Assembly: GCF_003072505.1 (NCBI RefSeq)
Contig: NZ_NTGB01000001.1
Location: forward strand, 2,219,955 to 2,283,954
From: Polynucleobacter rarus
GTDB lineage: Bacteria; Pseudomonadota; Gammaproteobacteria; Burkholderiales; Burkholderiaceae
Direction: 5' to 3'
Length of the DNA stretch: 64,000 nt
A model generated the notes under the pieces. That model saw nothing but the letters and a program-made list of their open reading frames with translations, did not search any database and was not told the origin of the DNA. Each line of letters starts with the position of its first letter. Within the stretch, counting starts at the first letter, position 1. The position numbers and the translations under genes are program-made. Positions 8,799 through 17,549 of the stretch are shown in pieces.

Positions 8799-8874
8799 TA
8801 TTCCCTATTGCAAATCTTCGCTAGTTCGATTCAGATAGAAGTGTCTTTTTTCCATCCTTATTTAAGAGGTTTCC

Positions 8875-9861
8875 GTGCTTAAAAATATATTGACGTCCGT
8901 TGCTGTCTCCATTCTCCTTCTAAACAGCACTCCTCTATTTGCACAAAATAATGATGATAAAAGTTGGCCCAATAAACCCATTCGCTGGGTTGTACCTTAT
9001 GCGCCTGGTGGGCTTAGTGATACATCGACCCGAATTATTACAAAAAAAATTGCTGAAAATACCGGTTGGACCATCATCATTGACAACAAACCTGGTGCCA
9101 ATGCTTTGATTGGTTCGGAGTTTGTAGCTAAATCACAGCCCGATGGTTACAACTTCGTCACCGTGCTTGCTGCCCACTCGGTAAACCCTACTCTTTACGC
9201 TGGTAATCTTAATTTCGATCCTTTAAAAAGTCTCACGCCGGTGAGTTTGATTGGAATTACACCTTTATTAATTACCGTCAATAACAATCTACCGGTGAAG
9301 GATGTCAAAGAATTAATTGCTTATGCCAAAGCCAATCCTGGCAAAATTACCTACGGCTCATCCGGTATTGGTGCAGCGGCGCATATGGCAACCGAACTCC
9401 TCAAATTAACGGCAGATATAGATATGGTGCATGCCCCTTACAAAGGATCCGCTTTAGCCTTACAAGATTTAATTGGAAATAATATTCAGGTATTCATCGA
9501 TACAGCACCAACTCTCATGCCCCAGGTTCGTAATGGCCGTATTAGAGCGATTGCGGTGATGTCAAATAAACGTATTCCTGGAGCTAGTGAAGTTCCTACA
9601 ATGATTGAGGCTGGTGGTCCGGATATTGAGTCCTCTACTTGGTCGATGATTCTCACTACCGCGGGAACTCCGAGAGAGATTGTGCAACGCGTTGCTCTCG
9701 AAACTCAGAAAGCGGTGAACTCTCCAGATATTAAAGCGCGCTTTGATGCACTCGGCCTCGAAGGTGTAGGGAGCAATCCAACAGACACGGCTAAATTTTT
9801 AAATGATGAAGTGATAAAAATGGCTAAGATCATCAAATCAAAAAACATTAAGCCAGAATAA
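8875..9861 (+). CDS. Tripartite tricarboxylate transporter receptor (Bug/TctC family)
   Basis: A 328-residue periplasmic solute-binding protein. A signal peptide (MLKNILTSVAVSILLL..., cleavage near residue 23 after LFA) is followed by WPNKPIRWVVPYAPGGLSDTSTR, the hallmark start of Bug proteins, and by VAKSQPDGYNF, ITYGSSGIGAAAHMATEL and MVHAPYKGSALALQDLIG. Bug proteins bind carboxylates and other small anions and hand them to TctAB permeases. No tctA or tctB is adjacent, as is common for orphan Bug receptors in Burkholderiales. The start is GTG with a good AAGAGG site upstream. A link to the nearby tcu genes is possible but not shown. Confidence 0.9.
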   Translation: MLKNILTSVAVSILLLNSTPLFAQNNDDKSWPNKPIRWVVPYAPGGLSDTSTRIITKKIAENTGWTIIIDNKPGANALIGSEFVAKSQPDGYNFVTVLAAHSVNPTLYAGNLNFDPLKSLTPVSLIGITPLLITVNNNLPVKDVKELIAYAKANPGKITYGSSGIGAAAHMATELLKLTADIDMVHAPYKGSALALQDLIGNNIQVFIDTAPTLMPQVRNGRIRAIAVMSNKRIPGASEVPTMIEAGGPDIESSTWSMILTTAGTPREIVQRVALETQKAVNSPDIKARFDALGLEGVGSNPTDTAKFLNDEVIKMAKIIKSKNIKPE

Positions 9862-9965
9862 TATTTTACACTGCCTATCCTTCCTTCCCTATGAATGTGC
9901 CGATGCTACTGAGTGAGGTCTTTTGAATTCACTGATTGATTACATAAATCAGCTAAACTATTTCA

Positions 9966-11249
9966 ATGAATACAGCCTCTACTCCTCCAGCAGTTCCGCC
10001 AGCCACGCCAACAAAACTCTCACTCAACGCACTCAAAATCCCAGGATTTCGGTGGCATTTGCTGACCTTTATGCTCGTCATGATGGCGGACAATGTGGAG
10101 CATGTCATCAGTTATTGGATGATTTTTCAGAAATTTCATTCCCCAGAATTAGCCGGATTTGCTGTCTTTTCACACTGGCTGCCCTTTTTATTGTTCTCTG
10201 TTCCCGCAGGGGCCCTAGCCGATCGTTTCGATCCGAGAAGACTCATTCAAATTGGGGTCTGCTTATTTATTATTTGCTCAGCTGGTTGGGCTTATTTATT
10301 TATTACCGACACCGTCGAAGTATGGAGTGCCATGACACTCCTCGTTTTGCACGGCTTTTCTGGAGTATTTTGGCTCATCATCAGTCAAATTTTGTTGTAT
10401 GACATTGTGGATACTCAAACTCTGCCCAGTGCCATCCGAATTCTTGCGACAGGCCGTTACTTAGGATTATTAATCGGTCCTGCGGTTGGTGGTTTTCTGA
10501 TGCTGACAGCTGGCCCTAAATATGGACTTTTGTGGAATATCTTGATTTATTTACCGGCTTTGATTTGGCTAATGAGTGCCCCTTATGGTCCAAAATATCG
10601 TACAGGTGAGCCCCCCATGAAAAGAGCGGTTAAAGGTCTCTCCGATATTATTCAAACGATTAAAGATGTGAAGCCAATCAAGCCGATTGCCGTCATGATC
10701 TTATTATGTTCATTTACATCCTTGCTGGTCGGTAATAGCTATCAGTCTCAAATGCCTGGCTTTGCAGAAGGTCTTGGGCATGGTGACCCAGGCGTTTTAT
10801 ATAGTCTGTTACTTGCTGCTGACGCTGGTGGCGCACTCTTTGCTGGTATCTTATCAGAGAGTCGTGGCTTGTTAAAACCTCATCCTAGAACGGCACTTTT
10901 ACTTGCTTTAGCGTGGTGTGCCACCTTGTTCAGTTTTGCAGTCAACGGCAATTACGTCTTTGCAATCCTATTACTCTTTATGTGTGGTTTTTTTGAATTG
11001 TCATTTAACTCCATGGCCCAGTCGATTGTGCAAACCAATGCACCGATGGCGCTGCGTGGTCGCGTGATTGGTTTGTATAACATGGCCTCCATGGGACTGC
11101 GCATTGGTTCTGGTGTGACAGTTGGCGTGGTAGGGGGTTGGATTGGTATCCATTTCTCCTTGGGTTTAGCAACCTTATCTTTGATGGCTGTGATTATTTA
11201 CTTACTTTATCGCAACAAACTATTTAGTGCCATGACTCCTAAGCCATAA
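9966..11249 (+). CDS. MFS transporter
   Basis: A 427-residue major facilitator with 12 predicted helices. The loop between helices 2 and 3 reads PAGALADRFDPRRLIQIG, the MFS signature, and the second half repeats it as NAPMALRGRVIGLYNMASMGLRIGSG. The pattern is of the MFS_3/EntS-like exporters, as for the other MFS gene nearby. The substrate is unknown. ATG start at 9966; 104 bases downstream of the Bug receptor gene. Confidence 0.82.
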   Translation: MNTASTPPAVPPATPTKLSLNALKIPGFRWHLLTFMLVMMADNVEHVISYWMIFQKFHSPELAGFAVFSHWLPFLLFSVPAGALADRFDPRRLIQIGVCLFIICSAGWAYLFITDTVEVWSAMTLLVLHGFSGVFWLIISQILLYDIVDTQTLPSAIRILATGRYLGLLIGPAVGGFLMLTAGPKYGLLWNILIYLPALIWLMSAPYGPKYRTGEPPMKRAVKGLSDIIQTIKDVKPIKPIAVMILLCSFTSLLVGNSYQSQMPGFAEGLGHGDPGVLYSLLLAADAGGALFAGILSESRGLLKPHPRTALLLALAWCATLFSFAVNGNYVFAILLLFMCGFFELSFNSMAQSIVQTNAPMALRGRVIGLYNMASMGLRIGSGVTVGVVGGWIGIHFSLGLATLSLMAVIIYLLYRNKLFSAMTPKP

Positions 11250-11301
11250 GCTTCGTCAAACTTCAGTAACCATCATTCGTTCAGACGCTTAACTAATTAC
11301 T

Positions 11302-11324
11302 TTACTGAGTATTTAACTCAGTAA
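11302..11324. terminator. Hairpin between converging MFS and amidase genes
   Basis: TTACTGAGT (11302-11310) pairs with ACTCAGTAA (11316-11324) around a 5-base loop, just before the amidase stop. It could serve both converging genes, but neither side has a clear T-run. Confidence 0.3.
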
Positions 11325-12758
11325 TTAACTAAGTACGTTTGGGCGCTGTTGTAAGTAAGGGGTTACTTGTTGCCAAGCATAGCCTAACTGTAGCAAAGCT
11401 AATTCACCTTGCGGTTTGCCAATTAACTGCAAGCCAATCGGTAAGCCCTTAAAGGTGCCAGCCGGAATCGCCAGTACTGGCAAGCCAGCCATCGTGGGAC
11501 CTATTACCACTTCCATCCAACGGTGATAGGTATCCATCGCACAGCCGGCGATATTTTTAGGCCAGTCCATTTGCGCGTCAAATGGCATTACTTGGGACGC
11601 GGGTAATAGTAAGTAATCATGACTTTCAAATAATTGCATCATCGCCTTGTACCAGGCAGAGCGCTTTACCGAAGCGGCGTAAACATCTTGCGCTGAATAC
11701 TTTTGAGACTGTTCAATTTCCCATATTGCTTCTGGTTTCATCTGCCCGCGATTCGGTTCTACTTGATATAGACTACCGAGTTTTCCACCCGCAATAAAAG
11801 GCCTTATTACTGACCAACATTCCCACAACTGCTCTAAAGAATAATTCACCTTAGCTGGCACAACTTCAACTTGAAGATCCTTGAAGTATGAAAATGAGGC
11901 TTCTAGCGCATCCAGCAATCCCTCTTCCATTGGTAGATAATTCTGATAGTCGCCTAACCAGGCAATTTTTTTACCCTTCAGCACAGCGTCCAAATTCTGG
12001 TTAAAGGTGGTCGGATCTTCATTTAAAGATAAAGGGGCACGGGCATCATAACCCGCTTGAACGGATAACAACATCGCTAAATCTTGAACATTACGCGCCA
12101 TGGGTCCTTCAGTAGAAAAATGATCGTAAAAGAGCTCCGGGCTTTGGGCTGGGACTCTGCCTCTAGAAGGCCGCAGTCCATAAACATTATTCCAAGCGGC
12201 TGGGTTGCGAAGTGAACCACCAAAATCACTACCGTCAGCTAGTGGCAACATATTTAACGCCAAACTCACTGCGGCTCCGCCACTACTACCGCCTGCTGAC
12301 TTACTCAAATCATAGGCATTCAGCGTTGTACCAAAGACCTGATTGTAAGTATGAGAACCTAAACCAAACTCTGGGACATTGGTTTTACCAATGAGGATGG
12401 CGCCACTACGCCGCAAACGCTCCACCATAATGGAGTCTGGCAATTGCGTTTGATTTTTTAATAGAGGCGAGCCCAAAGTCGTCGCAATTCCGTAGGTCGC
12501 TGTTAAATCTTTCGGAGCCATGGGCAGTCCATGCAATACACCATGGTATTGACCACGGGCTAACTCTTGATCTTTTTCTTGAGCTTGTCGCAATAAATCT
12601 TCTTCTGCCACCATCGAAACGATAGCATTGAATTTTGGATTAAACGCTTGAATCTGCGCTAGATAGGCCTGCATGACCTCAAGGCAAGAAATAGACTTAT
12701 TCGCAATTTGCGCCGAAAGAACTTTTGCACTGAGTTGAGTAAGGGAATGTATAGACAT
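11325..12758 (-). CDS. Amidase (amidase signature family)
   Basis: A 477-residue amidase-signature enzyme. The Ser-cisSer-Lys triad is visible: Lys83 in LPMAPKDLTATYG, the serine pair in SAGGSSGGAA (about 158-159) and the nucleophile Ser182 in DGSDFGGSLRNPAAW. The family hydrolyses carboxamides. The C-terminus (FPIGLQLIGKPQGE-type block) is the usual end. The ATG at 12758 is chosen because homologous sequence begins at MSIHSLTQLSAKVL; the 35-residue upstream extension would overlap the divergent MFS gene and looks noncoding. The substrate is not predictable; close homologues in Burkholderiales are often annotated only as amidase. Confidence 0.88.
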   Translation of the reverse strand: MSIHSLTQLSAKVLSAQIANKSISCLEVMQAYLAQIQAFNPKFNAIVSMVAEEDLLRQAQEKDQELARGQYHGVLHGLPMAPKDLTATYGIATTLGSPLLKNQTQLPDSIMVERLRRSGAILIGKTNVPEFGLGSHTYNQVFGTTLNAYDLSKSAGGSSGGAAVSLALNMLPLADGSDFGGSLRNPAAWNNVYGLRPSRGRVPAQSPELFYDHFSTEGPMARNVQDLAMLLSVQAGYDARAPLSLNEDPTTFNQNLDAVLKGKKIAWLGDYQNYLPMEEGLLDALEASFSYFKDLQVEVVPAKVNYSLEQLWECWSVIRPFIAGGKLGSLYQVEPNRGQMKPEAIWEIEQSQKYSAQDVYAASVKRSAWYKAMMQLFESHDYLLLPASQVMPFDAQMDWPKNIAGCAMDTYHRWMEVVIGPTMAGLPVLAIPAGTFKGLPIGLQLIGKPQGELALLQLGYAWQQVTPYLQQRPNVLS

Positions 12759-12816
12759 AAATGGTAGGTCGAATGCAGTTAATTGAATGAAATTCTTATC
12801 ATTTTTAACATAATTA

Positions 12817-14481
12817 TTGATAAACATTAAAATAGAGCTACAAATATATCTCCTTAATTCCAAATTGAACCCAAACCATCACCCCTCAACCAACGTTACT
12901 AAACAAGAGCGTTGGTGGATGCCATTAAAATACCAAGTATTTTTTATGCTTTGGTTGGCTTGGATGACGTCCAATATTTGTATGTGGATGAATGATGTAG
13001 CCGCTTCTTGGATGATGACCTCATTGTCTAGTTCGCCAACTTTAGTCGCCTTAATCCAAACTGCATCAAACTTACCAGTCTTCCTATTAGGTATTCCAAG
13101 TGGTGCATTTGCTGATATTTTTAACCGAAAAAAATATTTTGTAATCACCCAAATTTGGATTGCTCTGAACGCAGCTTTGCTGTGTTTTTTAACCTTCACG
13201 AATTCTTTAAATGCTTCATTACTGCTTTTTTTAACATTCACCAATGGTATTGGACTAGCAATGCGTTGGCCCGTTTTTGCCGCGATTGTGCCAGATCTAG
13301 TTCGCCGAGAGCAGTTACCGGCCGCCCTCGCACTCAATGCAGTAGCGATGAACGCTTCTCGGATTATTGGGCCTTTAATGGCGGGTGCTTTAATTGCTAG
13401 TGCTGGCACCGAATACGTCTTTGCCCTTAATATGATTCTGTCTTTAGGGTGTACCGTTTTAATTATGCGCTGGAAATATCAAGCGAATATTTCATCATTA
13501 CCGGGTGAGCGTTTTTTTGGGGCGATGCGGGTAGGTATCCAGTACGTTAGATCCTCCATGAGGATGAAGGCTGTGCTGATTCGTATTTTTTTATTTTTTG
13601 TGCAATCCTCAGCGCTTCTCGCTTTGTTACCAGTGATTGCAAAAGATCACTTTAACGGCAATGCCCAAACCTTTACGATCATGCTCTCTTGTTTAGGCAT
13701 CGGGGCGATTTTATCCGCTTCCCAACTACCAAAACTGCGGCATCGTTATGACCGTAATCAATTGGTTTCTTTTGGTCAGATTCTGCAAGCATTAACCTCC
13801 ATTGGCGTTGTATTAGCTCCCAATGTTTGGTTTTCTGCGCCAATTATGATGCTCAGTGGCGCTTCTTGGATTATTACCGCCAACTCGATATCGATTTCTG
13901 CTCAGTTAGCTTTGCCGAGTTGGATTCGCGCACGAGGTATGTCTATTTTCCAAATGGCTCTCATGGGAGGTAGTGCTTTAGGAGCAGGACTTTGGGGCTA
14001 TCTCGCTGAACATACCTCTGTTACCACTGCTGTCATTACTGGTTCTGTGGTGGGTATTATCTCTGTCTTATTTTCCAATCACTTGAAGTTAGAAGGTGGT
14101 TCAGAAGAAGACCTCACTCCCGTTTGTCCAATTGAACACCCCATGCCTGATCGTGATATTGACCATGATGTTGGACCAGTCATGATTTCTGTCGAGTACC
14201 AAATCGATCCAAAACAAATGTTTGAGTTTCAAATCGTGATGAAAAAGGCAAGAGATGCTCGCTTACGCCAAGGTGCTGTTTCCTGGAGCTTTTTTGAAGA
14301 TGCCGAACAAGAGGGCAAGTGTCTTGAGTATTTTATTTTTGAAACCTGGGCAGATTACTTAAGGCGCTTTGACCGTTTCACGACCAATGACCTCAATTTA
14401 CAAGAAGAACGATTTGCCTTTCATTTGGGCAATAAGCCCCCTATAGTTACTCGTCGCGTTGCCGCCCCACTTCATCAATAA
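12817..14481 (+). CDS. MFS transporter with C-terminal ABM-like domain
   Basis: A 554-residue protein. Residues about 35-425 form a 12-helix MFS_3 (EntS/transmembrane secretion effector type) exporter, with PSGAFADIFNRKKYFVI in the 2-3 loop. The last roughly 90 residues (from VMISVEYQIDPKQMFEF) are soluble and resemble the ferredoxin-like antibiotic biosynthesis monooxygenase fold, a known extension of this subfamily. The start is uncertain: ATG at 12817 adds a polar 34-residue leader, while ATG at 12919 (MPLKYQVFF) starts close to helix 1. It is divergent from the amidase gene. The substrate is unknown. Confidence 0.82.
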   Translation: MINIKIELQIYLLNSKLNPNHHPSTNVTKQERWWMPLKYQVFFMLWLAWMTSNICMWMNDVAASWMMTSLSSSPTLVALIQTASNLPVFLLGIPSGAFADIFNRKKYFVITQIWIALNAALLCFLTFTNSLNASLLLFLTFTNGIGLAMRWPVFAAIVPDLVRREQLPAALALNAVAMNASRIIGPLMAGALIASAGTEYVFALNMILSLGCTVLIMRWKYQANISSLPGERFFGAMRVGIQYVRSSMRMKAVLIRIFLFFVQSSALLALLPVIAKDHFNGNAQTFTIMLSCLGIGAILSASQLPKLRHRYDRNQLVSFGQILQALTSIGVVLAPNVWFSAPIMMLSGASWIITANSISISAQLALPSWIRARGMSIFQMALMGGSALGAGLWGYLAEHTSVTTAVITGSVVGIISVLFSNHLKLEGGSEEDLTPVCPIEHPMPDRDIDHDVGPVMISVEYQIDPKQMFEFQIVMKKARDARLRQGAVSWSFFEDAEQEGKCLEYFIFETWADYLRRFDRFTTNDLNLQEERFAFHLGNKPPIVTRRVAAPLHQ

Positions 14482-15155
14482 TCGGTCTTCGGCTTATTGG
14501 AGTGGTTGATAGTCTGAGTCGTTAAGTTGGCTAACTGCCGATCTTGCCAATCCTCACTTTGCTCTAAATGCTGAAGGACCCCAGCTTGGTCCTGCTTCTC
14601 TCGATTTTGACTCACTTTATACTTGCCAACTAATTCATCAACCGTAATTTCTAGGCCACACAAAACGCGCATCATGCCGTCCGTATAATCCTCGGGCGCA
14701 TCGGTCATTTCCCAAGTAGAGTTTCTCCTCGATTCTTGTTGATTGGTAAGGTTTGTTAAATGATGTGTTAACCAATCTTTGTCCTCTTGCAACTTGAGTC
14801 TACCCTTTGCATGCACAACCGCATAATTCCAAGTAGGAACCACCTTGCCATGTTCGAGTTTAGACGGGTACCAACTTGGAGTAATGTAAGCATCTGGCCC
14901 CTGAAAAGCAATCAGTACCGGTAAGTCTTGAGAATTAACTGGATCCTTTAACCACGCCTGCACTTGCGCATACAAGGGATTTACTTTGGGTATGTGGGCT
15001 TGCAGGCAGTTACTTGCAATGTCAAAGTAAAAAGGTAAATGATTCATTTGCGGTATGCCACCAATCGCAGTTGCTAGCGTACCAAAAGGATACTTTAGAA
15101 TATGGGCTTGTAATAGCCCCATATCCTTTTGCGCAAAAAGTTTAGGTAGGTACAT
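14475..15155 (-). CDS. FMN-binding PaiB-type protein
   Basis: A 226-residue protein of the PaiB family (FMN-binding negative transcriptional regulator by annotation, split-barrel fold). It begins MYLPKLFAQKD, as PaiB proteins do, followed by YPFGTLATAIGGIPQMNHLPFYFD, and carries VPTWNYAVVHAKGRLKL in the middle, the most conserved block. The biochemical role of the family is poorly known; it binds FMN and is linked to sporulation control in Bacillus. It overlaps the end of the convergent MFS gene by 7 bases and follows the carboxymuconolactone decarboxylase-like gene by 8 bases, so those two are co-transcribed. Confidence 0.85.
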   Translation of the reverse strand: MYLPKLFAQKDMGLLQAHILKYPFGTLATAIGGIPQMNHLPFYFDIASNCLQAHIPKVNPLYAQVQAWLKDPVNSQDLPVLIAFQGPDAYITPSWYPSKLEHGKVVPTWNYAVVHAKGRLKLQEDKDWLTHHLTNLTNQQESRRNSTWEMTDAPEDYTDGMMRVLCGLEITVDELVGKYKVSQNREKQDQAGVLQHLEQSEDWQDRQLANLTTQTINHSNKPKTDY

Positions 15156-15163
15156 GATTCAAT

Positions 15164-15742
15164 TTATTTCTCTGGAAACGGTAGCGGTTTGCCTTCCGGA
15201 ATCGGCTCTTCACCAAGGCTGAGTAACATCGCGACCGTCACATAGGTGCCCGTGACGGCGATTAAATCGACTAATTGTTGCTCACCTAGAATTTCCTTTG
15301 CTTGTGCAAATAAGGCATCGCTAATTTGATGATCGGCGCACATCTGCATACAAACATCGTAAGCAATTGCCTCGTCTGCTTGCATATTTCTTGGGCGTAT
15401 ATTCGCTTTCAAGTCATCTGCGACTGACTGGGCTAGGCCCGCCTTTAAGGCCAATGGATAATGGGCGTACCATTCAACTTGAGAAGTCCAAAGCCTAGCC
15501 TGAATCAATATTGCAAATTCATTAATCCGTGTCGATAAAGATGAGTTAAAGCGTAGATAATCCAATAAACTTTTCATCCGCTGAGCAAATACTGGACTTC
15601 TCAACATGACGTTATAGGGTCCGCCTAAACCCACACTCGAGATAGCTAAAATTTCTTTACCTAGATCCCGTGCAGCGGGGTCAAGTTGTTCAAGAGTAAT
15701 TTGGGGAAATCGTTTTGGTTGGCTCATTGTATTATTCTTCAT
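15164..15742 (-). CDS. Carboxymuconolactone decarboxylase-like protein
   Basis: A 192-residue all-helical protein of the AhpD/CMD superfamily. The motif INEFAILIQARLWTSQVEWYAHYPLALKAGL (about 84-114) is the CMD core. It lacks the redox CxxC pair of AhpD peroxidase reductases, so a decarboxylase-like or unknown role is more likely than peroxide reduction. ATG at 15742; a second ATG five codons in (MSQPKR) is also possible. It is the first gene of a pair with the PaiB-like gene. Confidence 0.78.
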   Translation of the reverse strand: MKNNTMSQPKRFPQITLEQLDPAARDLGKEILAISSVGLGGPYNVMLRSPVFAQRMKSLLDYLRFNSSLSTRINEFAILIQARLWTSQVEWYAHYPLALKAGLAQSVADDLKANIRPRNMQADEAIAYDVCMQMCADHQISDALFAQAKEILGEQQLVDLIAVTGTYVTVAMLLSLGEEPIPEGKPLPFPEK

Positions 15743-15834
15743 TTTTTCATTGATATCAGTCTATCTTATCAAAAGAAACCAGCGTGACTTTAACCACCTC
15801 TCAAGAACTCCTAGTTATTACCCATAGTCTCAAC

Positions 15835-16809
15835 TCATAGCCACTTAATTTTCTTAAAGCGCCAAAACAACAAAGAGCACCCACCAAAAATAGTGAATAA
15901 TGCCATTGGATAGCCAAATTGCCATTGCAGTTCTGGCATCTTTTCAAAGTTCATCCCCCAAATACCTGCAAAACTGGTAGCGAGTCCAAAAATCCCCGCC
16001 CACGCCGCTAAGCGCTTGGTAATCTCACCTTCATCAATGGTCACTAAGGATAAATTCACCTGCACAGTCATTGAAATCGAATCTTCAATGGATTCTAATA
16101 AATCAATGATCCTTGCTAAGTGATCATTTAGATCTCTGAAGTATTCATTTAAATGCGCCTGTGCAAGAACCACTGGGATTCTGCCACCATTAAAGTGCCC
16201 AAATTTTTCTCTGAGCGGCACGCATGCGTGCTTCAAAGTAGAAACCTTTTGTTTTAAGTAATAAAGTCGTTCAATATTTTGGCGGCCTTTACTTTTTATA
16301 AAGATATCTGCTTCAATCTCTTCCAATTCTGACTGCAAATCTTCCTGCACTTCAAAGTATTCGTCGACAACATAATCTACTAAGGCGTACAAAACATAAG
16401 CGGGCCCTAGGGCAAGTAAATGGGGGTCTTGTTCACACCTAGCGCGAACTCCCAAGAGTGGTTTATCACTGCGGGAACGAATAGAAAGAATAAAGTTGGG
16501 CCCTGTAAAAATATCTAACTCACCTACTTTTAAACTCTGATTCGCTTGCATCGTAACCATTTGTACTACTGAAAAAATCACATCACCATATTCTTCTGTT
16601 TTAGGGCGTTGATGACCATGCAGCACGTCTAGAATAGCCAAATCATGTAAATTAAACTCCTCTTGCATCACAGAAAGTTCTTCTGCATTGGGTTCAAATA
16701 GCGCAACCCAAACAAAAACTCCAGGTTTTGCTAAATAATCACTGATTTGATCAATTGGCATTTCTGCAATTTTGTAACCCTTTTCATATGCAACGCAATT
16801 TATTAACAT
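15835..16809 (-). CDS. corA: CorA-family magnesium/cobalt channel
   Basis: A 324-residue CorA protein. The long cytoplasmic N-terminal domain includes DLAILDVLHGHQRPKTEEYGDVIFSVV, and the stalk helix leads to two C-terminal membrane helices. The GMN selectivity motif is intact (WGMNFEKMPEL near 282), and the C-terminus ends in a basic RFKKIKWL tail, as expected. It forms a pentameric inner-membrane channel for Mg2+ (also Co2+ or Ni2+). ATG at 16809. No partner genes. Confidence 0.92.
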   Translation of the reverse strand: MLINCVAYEKGYKIAEMPIDQISDYLAKPGVFVWVALFEPNAEELSVMQEEFNLHDLAILDVLHGHQRPKTEEYGDVIFSVVQMVTMQANQSLKVGELDIFTGPNFILSIRSRSDKPLLGVRARCEQDPHLLALGPAYVLYALVDYVVDEYFEVQEDLQSELEEIEADIFIKSKGRQNIERLYYLKQKVSTLKHACVPLREKFGHFNGGRIPVVLAQAHLNEYFRDLNDHLARIIDLLESIEDSISMTVQVNLSLVTIDEGEITKRLAAWAGIFGLATSFAGIWGMNFEKMPELQWQFGYPMALFTIFGGCSLLFWRFKKIKWL

Positions 16810-16939
16810 GAAAGCCCCTTTGAATTCAATTATTCAGAGTTTAACTAATAATTAAGATGATTTTTTTAGACTTATCGATTTTTTTATGAATCTGATCTAA
16901 ATATTCCTAGATAAGGCGAATAAAGTCGTAGTCATTCAC

Positions 16940-16970
16940 AAAAAAAAGAGAGTCCATTATGTGGACTCCC
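16940..16970 (-). terminator. Rho-independent terminator of the HiPIP gene
   Basis: On the minus strand a GAGTCCA/TGGACTC stem (16962-16968 with 16950-16956) is followed by a run of T (complement of A at 16940-16947). It lies about 70 bases after the HiPIP stop codon. Confidence 0.78.
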
Positions 16971-17040
16971 TTTAGATAAAGACTAGGCTAAAGTTAGAAT
17001 TACTTCGAACCCAGGCCAGTATTTAAATTCAAATCAGTGA

Positions 17041-17349
17041 TTACGCCTTTGCAGCGAATGCACTACACCAGCCTTTGCTAGAAACTTGCTTACCAGCGAA
17101 AATTTGACATCCACCAGCAGCAGATCCAGCAGCGCCTTTATACAATGCGCAGCCGCCACAAACTTGAGTAGCAACGTGTTTTGGATATTTTGCTTTATCA
17201 ACTTTAGTACTATCCGCTTTATAACCAAGTCCTACAGCTTGGGGATCTGTTTCAGCGACCATTGGATCAGCAGCGAATGTTTGACCTGCTGTAGCAGCAG
17301 CTAAACCAGTTGCAGACAAAATAATAAATTGGCGACGACTTGCTTTCAT
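17041..17349 (-). CDS. High-potential iron-sulfur protein (HiPIP)
   Basis: A 102-residue periplasmic electron carrier with one [4Fe-4S] cluster. The N-terminus is a Tat signal with SRRQF (4-8), a hydrophobic stretch and cleavage near AFA-type residues 25-27, as needed for export of a folded cluster protein. Cluster ligands are Cys64, Cys67, Cys81 and Cys95 (VCGGCALY, GGCQIF, GWCSAF), with the usual spacing and aromatic context. HiPIPs carry electrons between the bc1 complex and terminal oxidases or reaction centres. Single-gene unit with its own terminator and a Fur-like box 105 bases upstream. Confidence 0.92.
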   Translation of the reverse strand: MKASRRQFIILSATGLAAATAGQTFAADPMVAETDPQAVGLGYKADSTKVDKAKYPKHVATQVCGGCALYKGAAGSAAGGCQIFAGKQVSSKGWCSAFAAKA

Positions 17350-17454
17350 TAGAGTTCCCTTTCAGATTTAAATTAGACAACAATGTAAGGATAATAGAAA
17401 TATTTAACTCTGTTTTTTTAATCGTAACCATTTGATTTAAATAGACTTTTAAAT

Positions 17455-17473
17455 GATAATGATTCTCAATTAA
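17455..17473. promoter_or_regulatory. Fur-box-like sequence upstream of HiPIP
   Basis: GATAATGATTCTCAATTAA matches the 19-base Fur consensus at 13 positions, including the uninterrupted GATAATGAT half. It lies in the 200-base region between the HiPIP start and folE. Iron control of an iron-sulfur protein is plausible; binding is inferred. Confidence 0.5.
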
Positions 17474-17499
17474 TTTTAGATGAGTGTAAACCCTTGCTT

Positions 17500-17517
17500 C
17501 AGGGATTTTCATCCCTG
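17500..17517 (-). terminator. Hairpin after folE
   Basis: CAGGGAT (17500-17506) pairs with ATCCCTG (17511-17517) around a TTTC loop, 32 bases beyond the folE stop. There is no T-run, so it is a weak or Rho-assisted terminator candidate. Confidence 0.35.
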
Positions 17518-17549
17518 ATAAACTCAAACTCTACTCAATGAAGTTCGGC

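Noticed and set aside
9923..10402. Open frame of 159 codons on the plus strand
   Set aside because: It overlaps the start of the MFS gene in another frame; the protein has no family pattern, while the MFS frame does.
12879..13409. Long open frame (176 codons) on the minus strand
   Set aside because: It is antisense to the MFS coding sequence, has no recognisable domain and lies in the mirror frame of a real gene.
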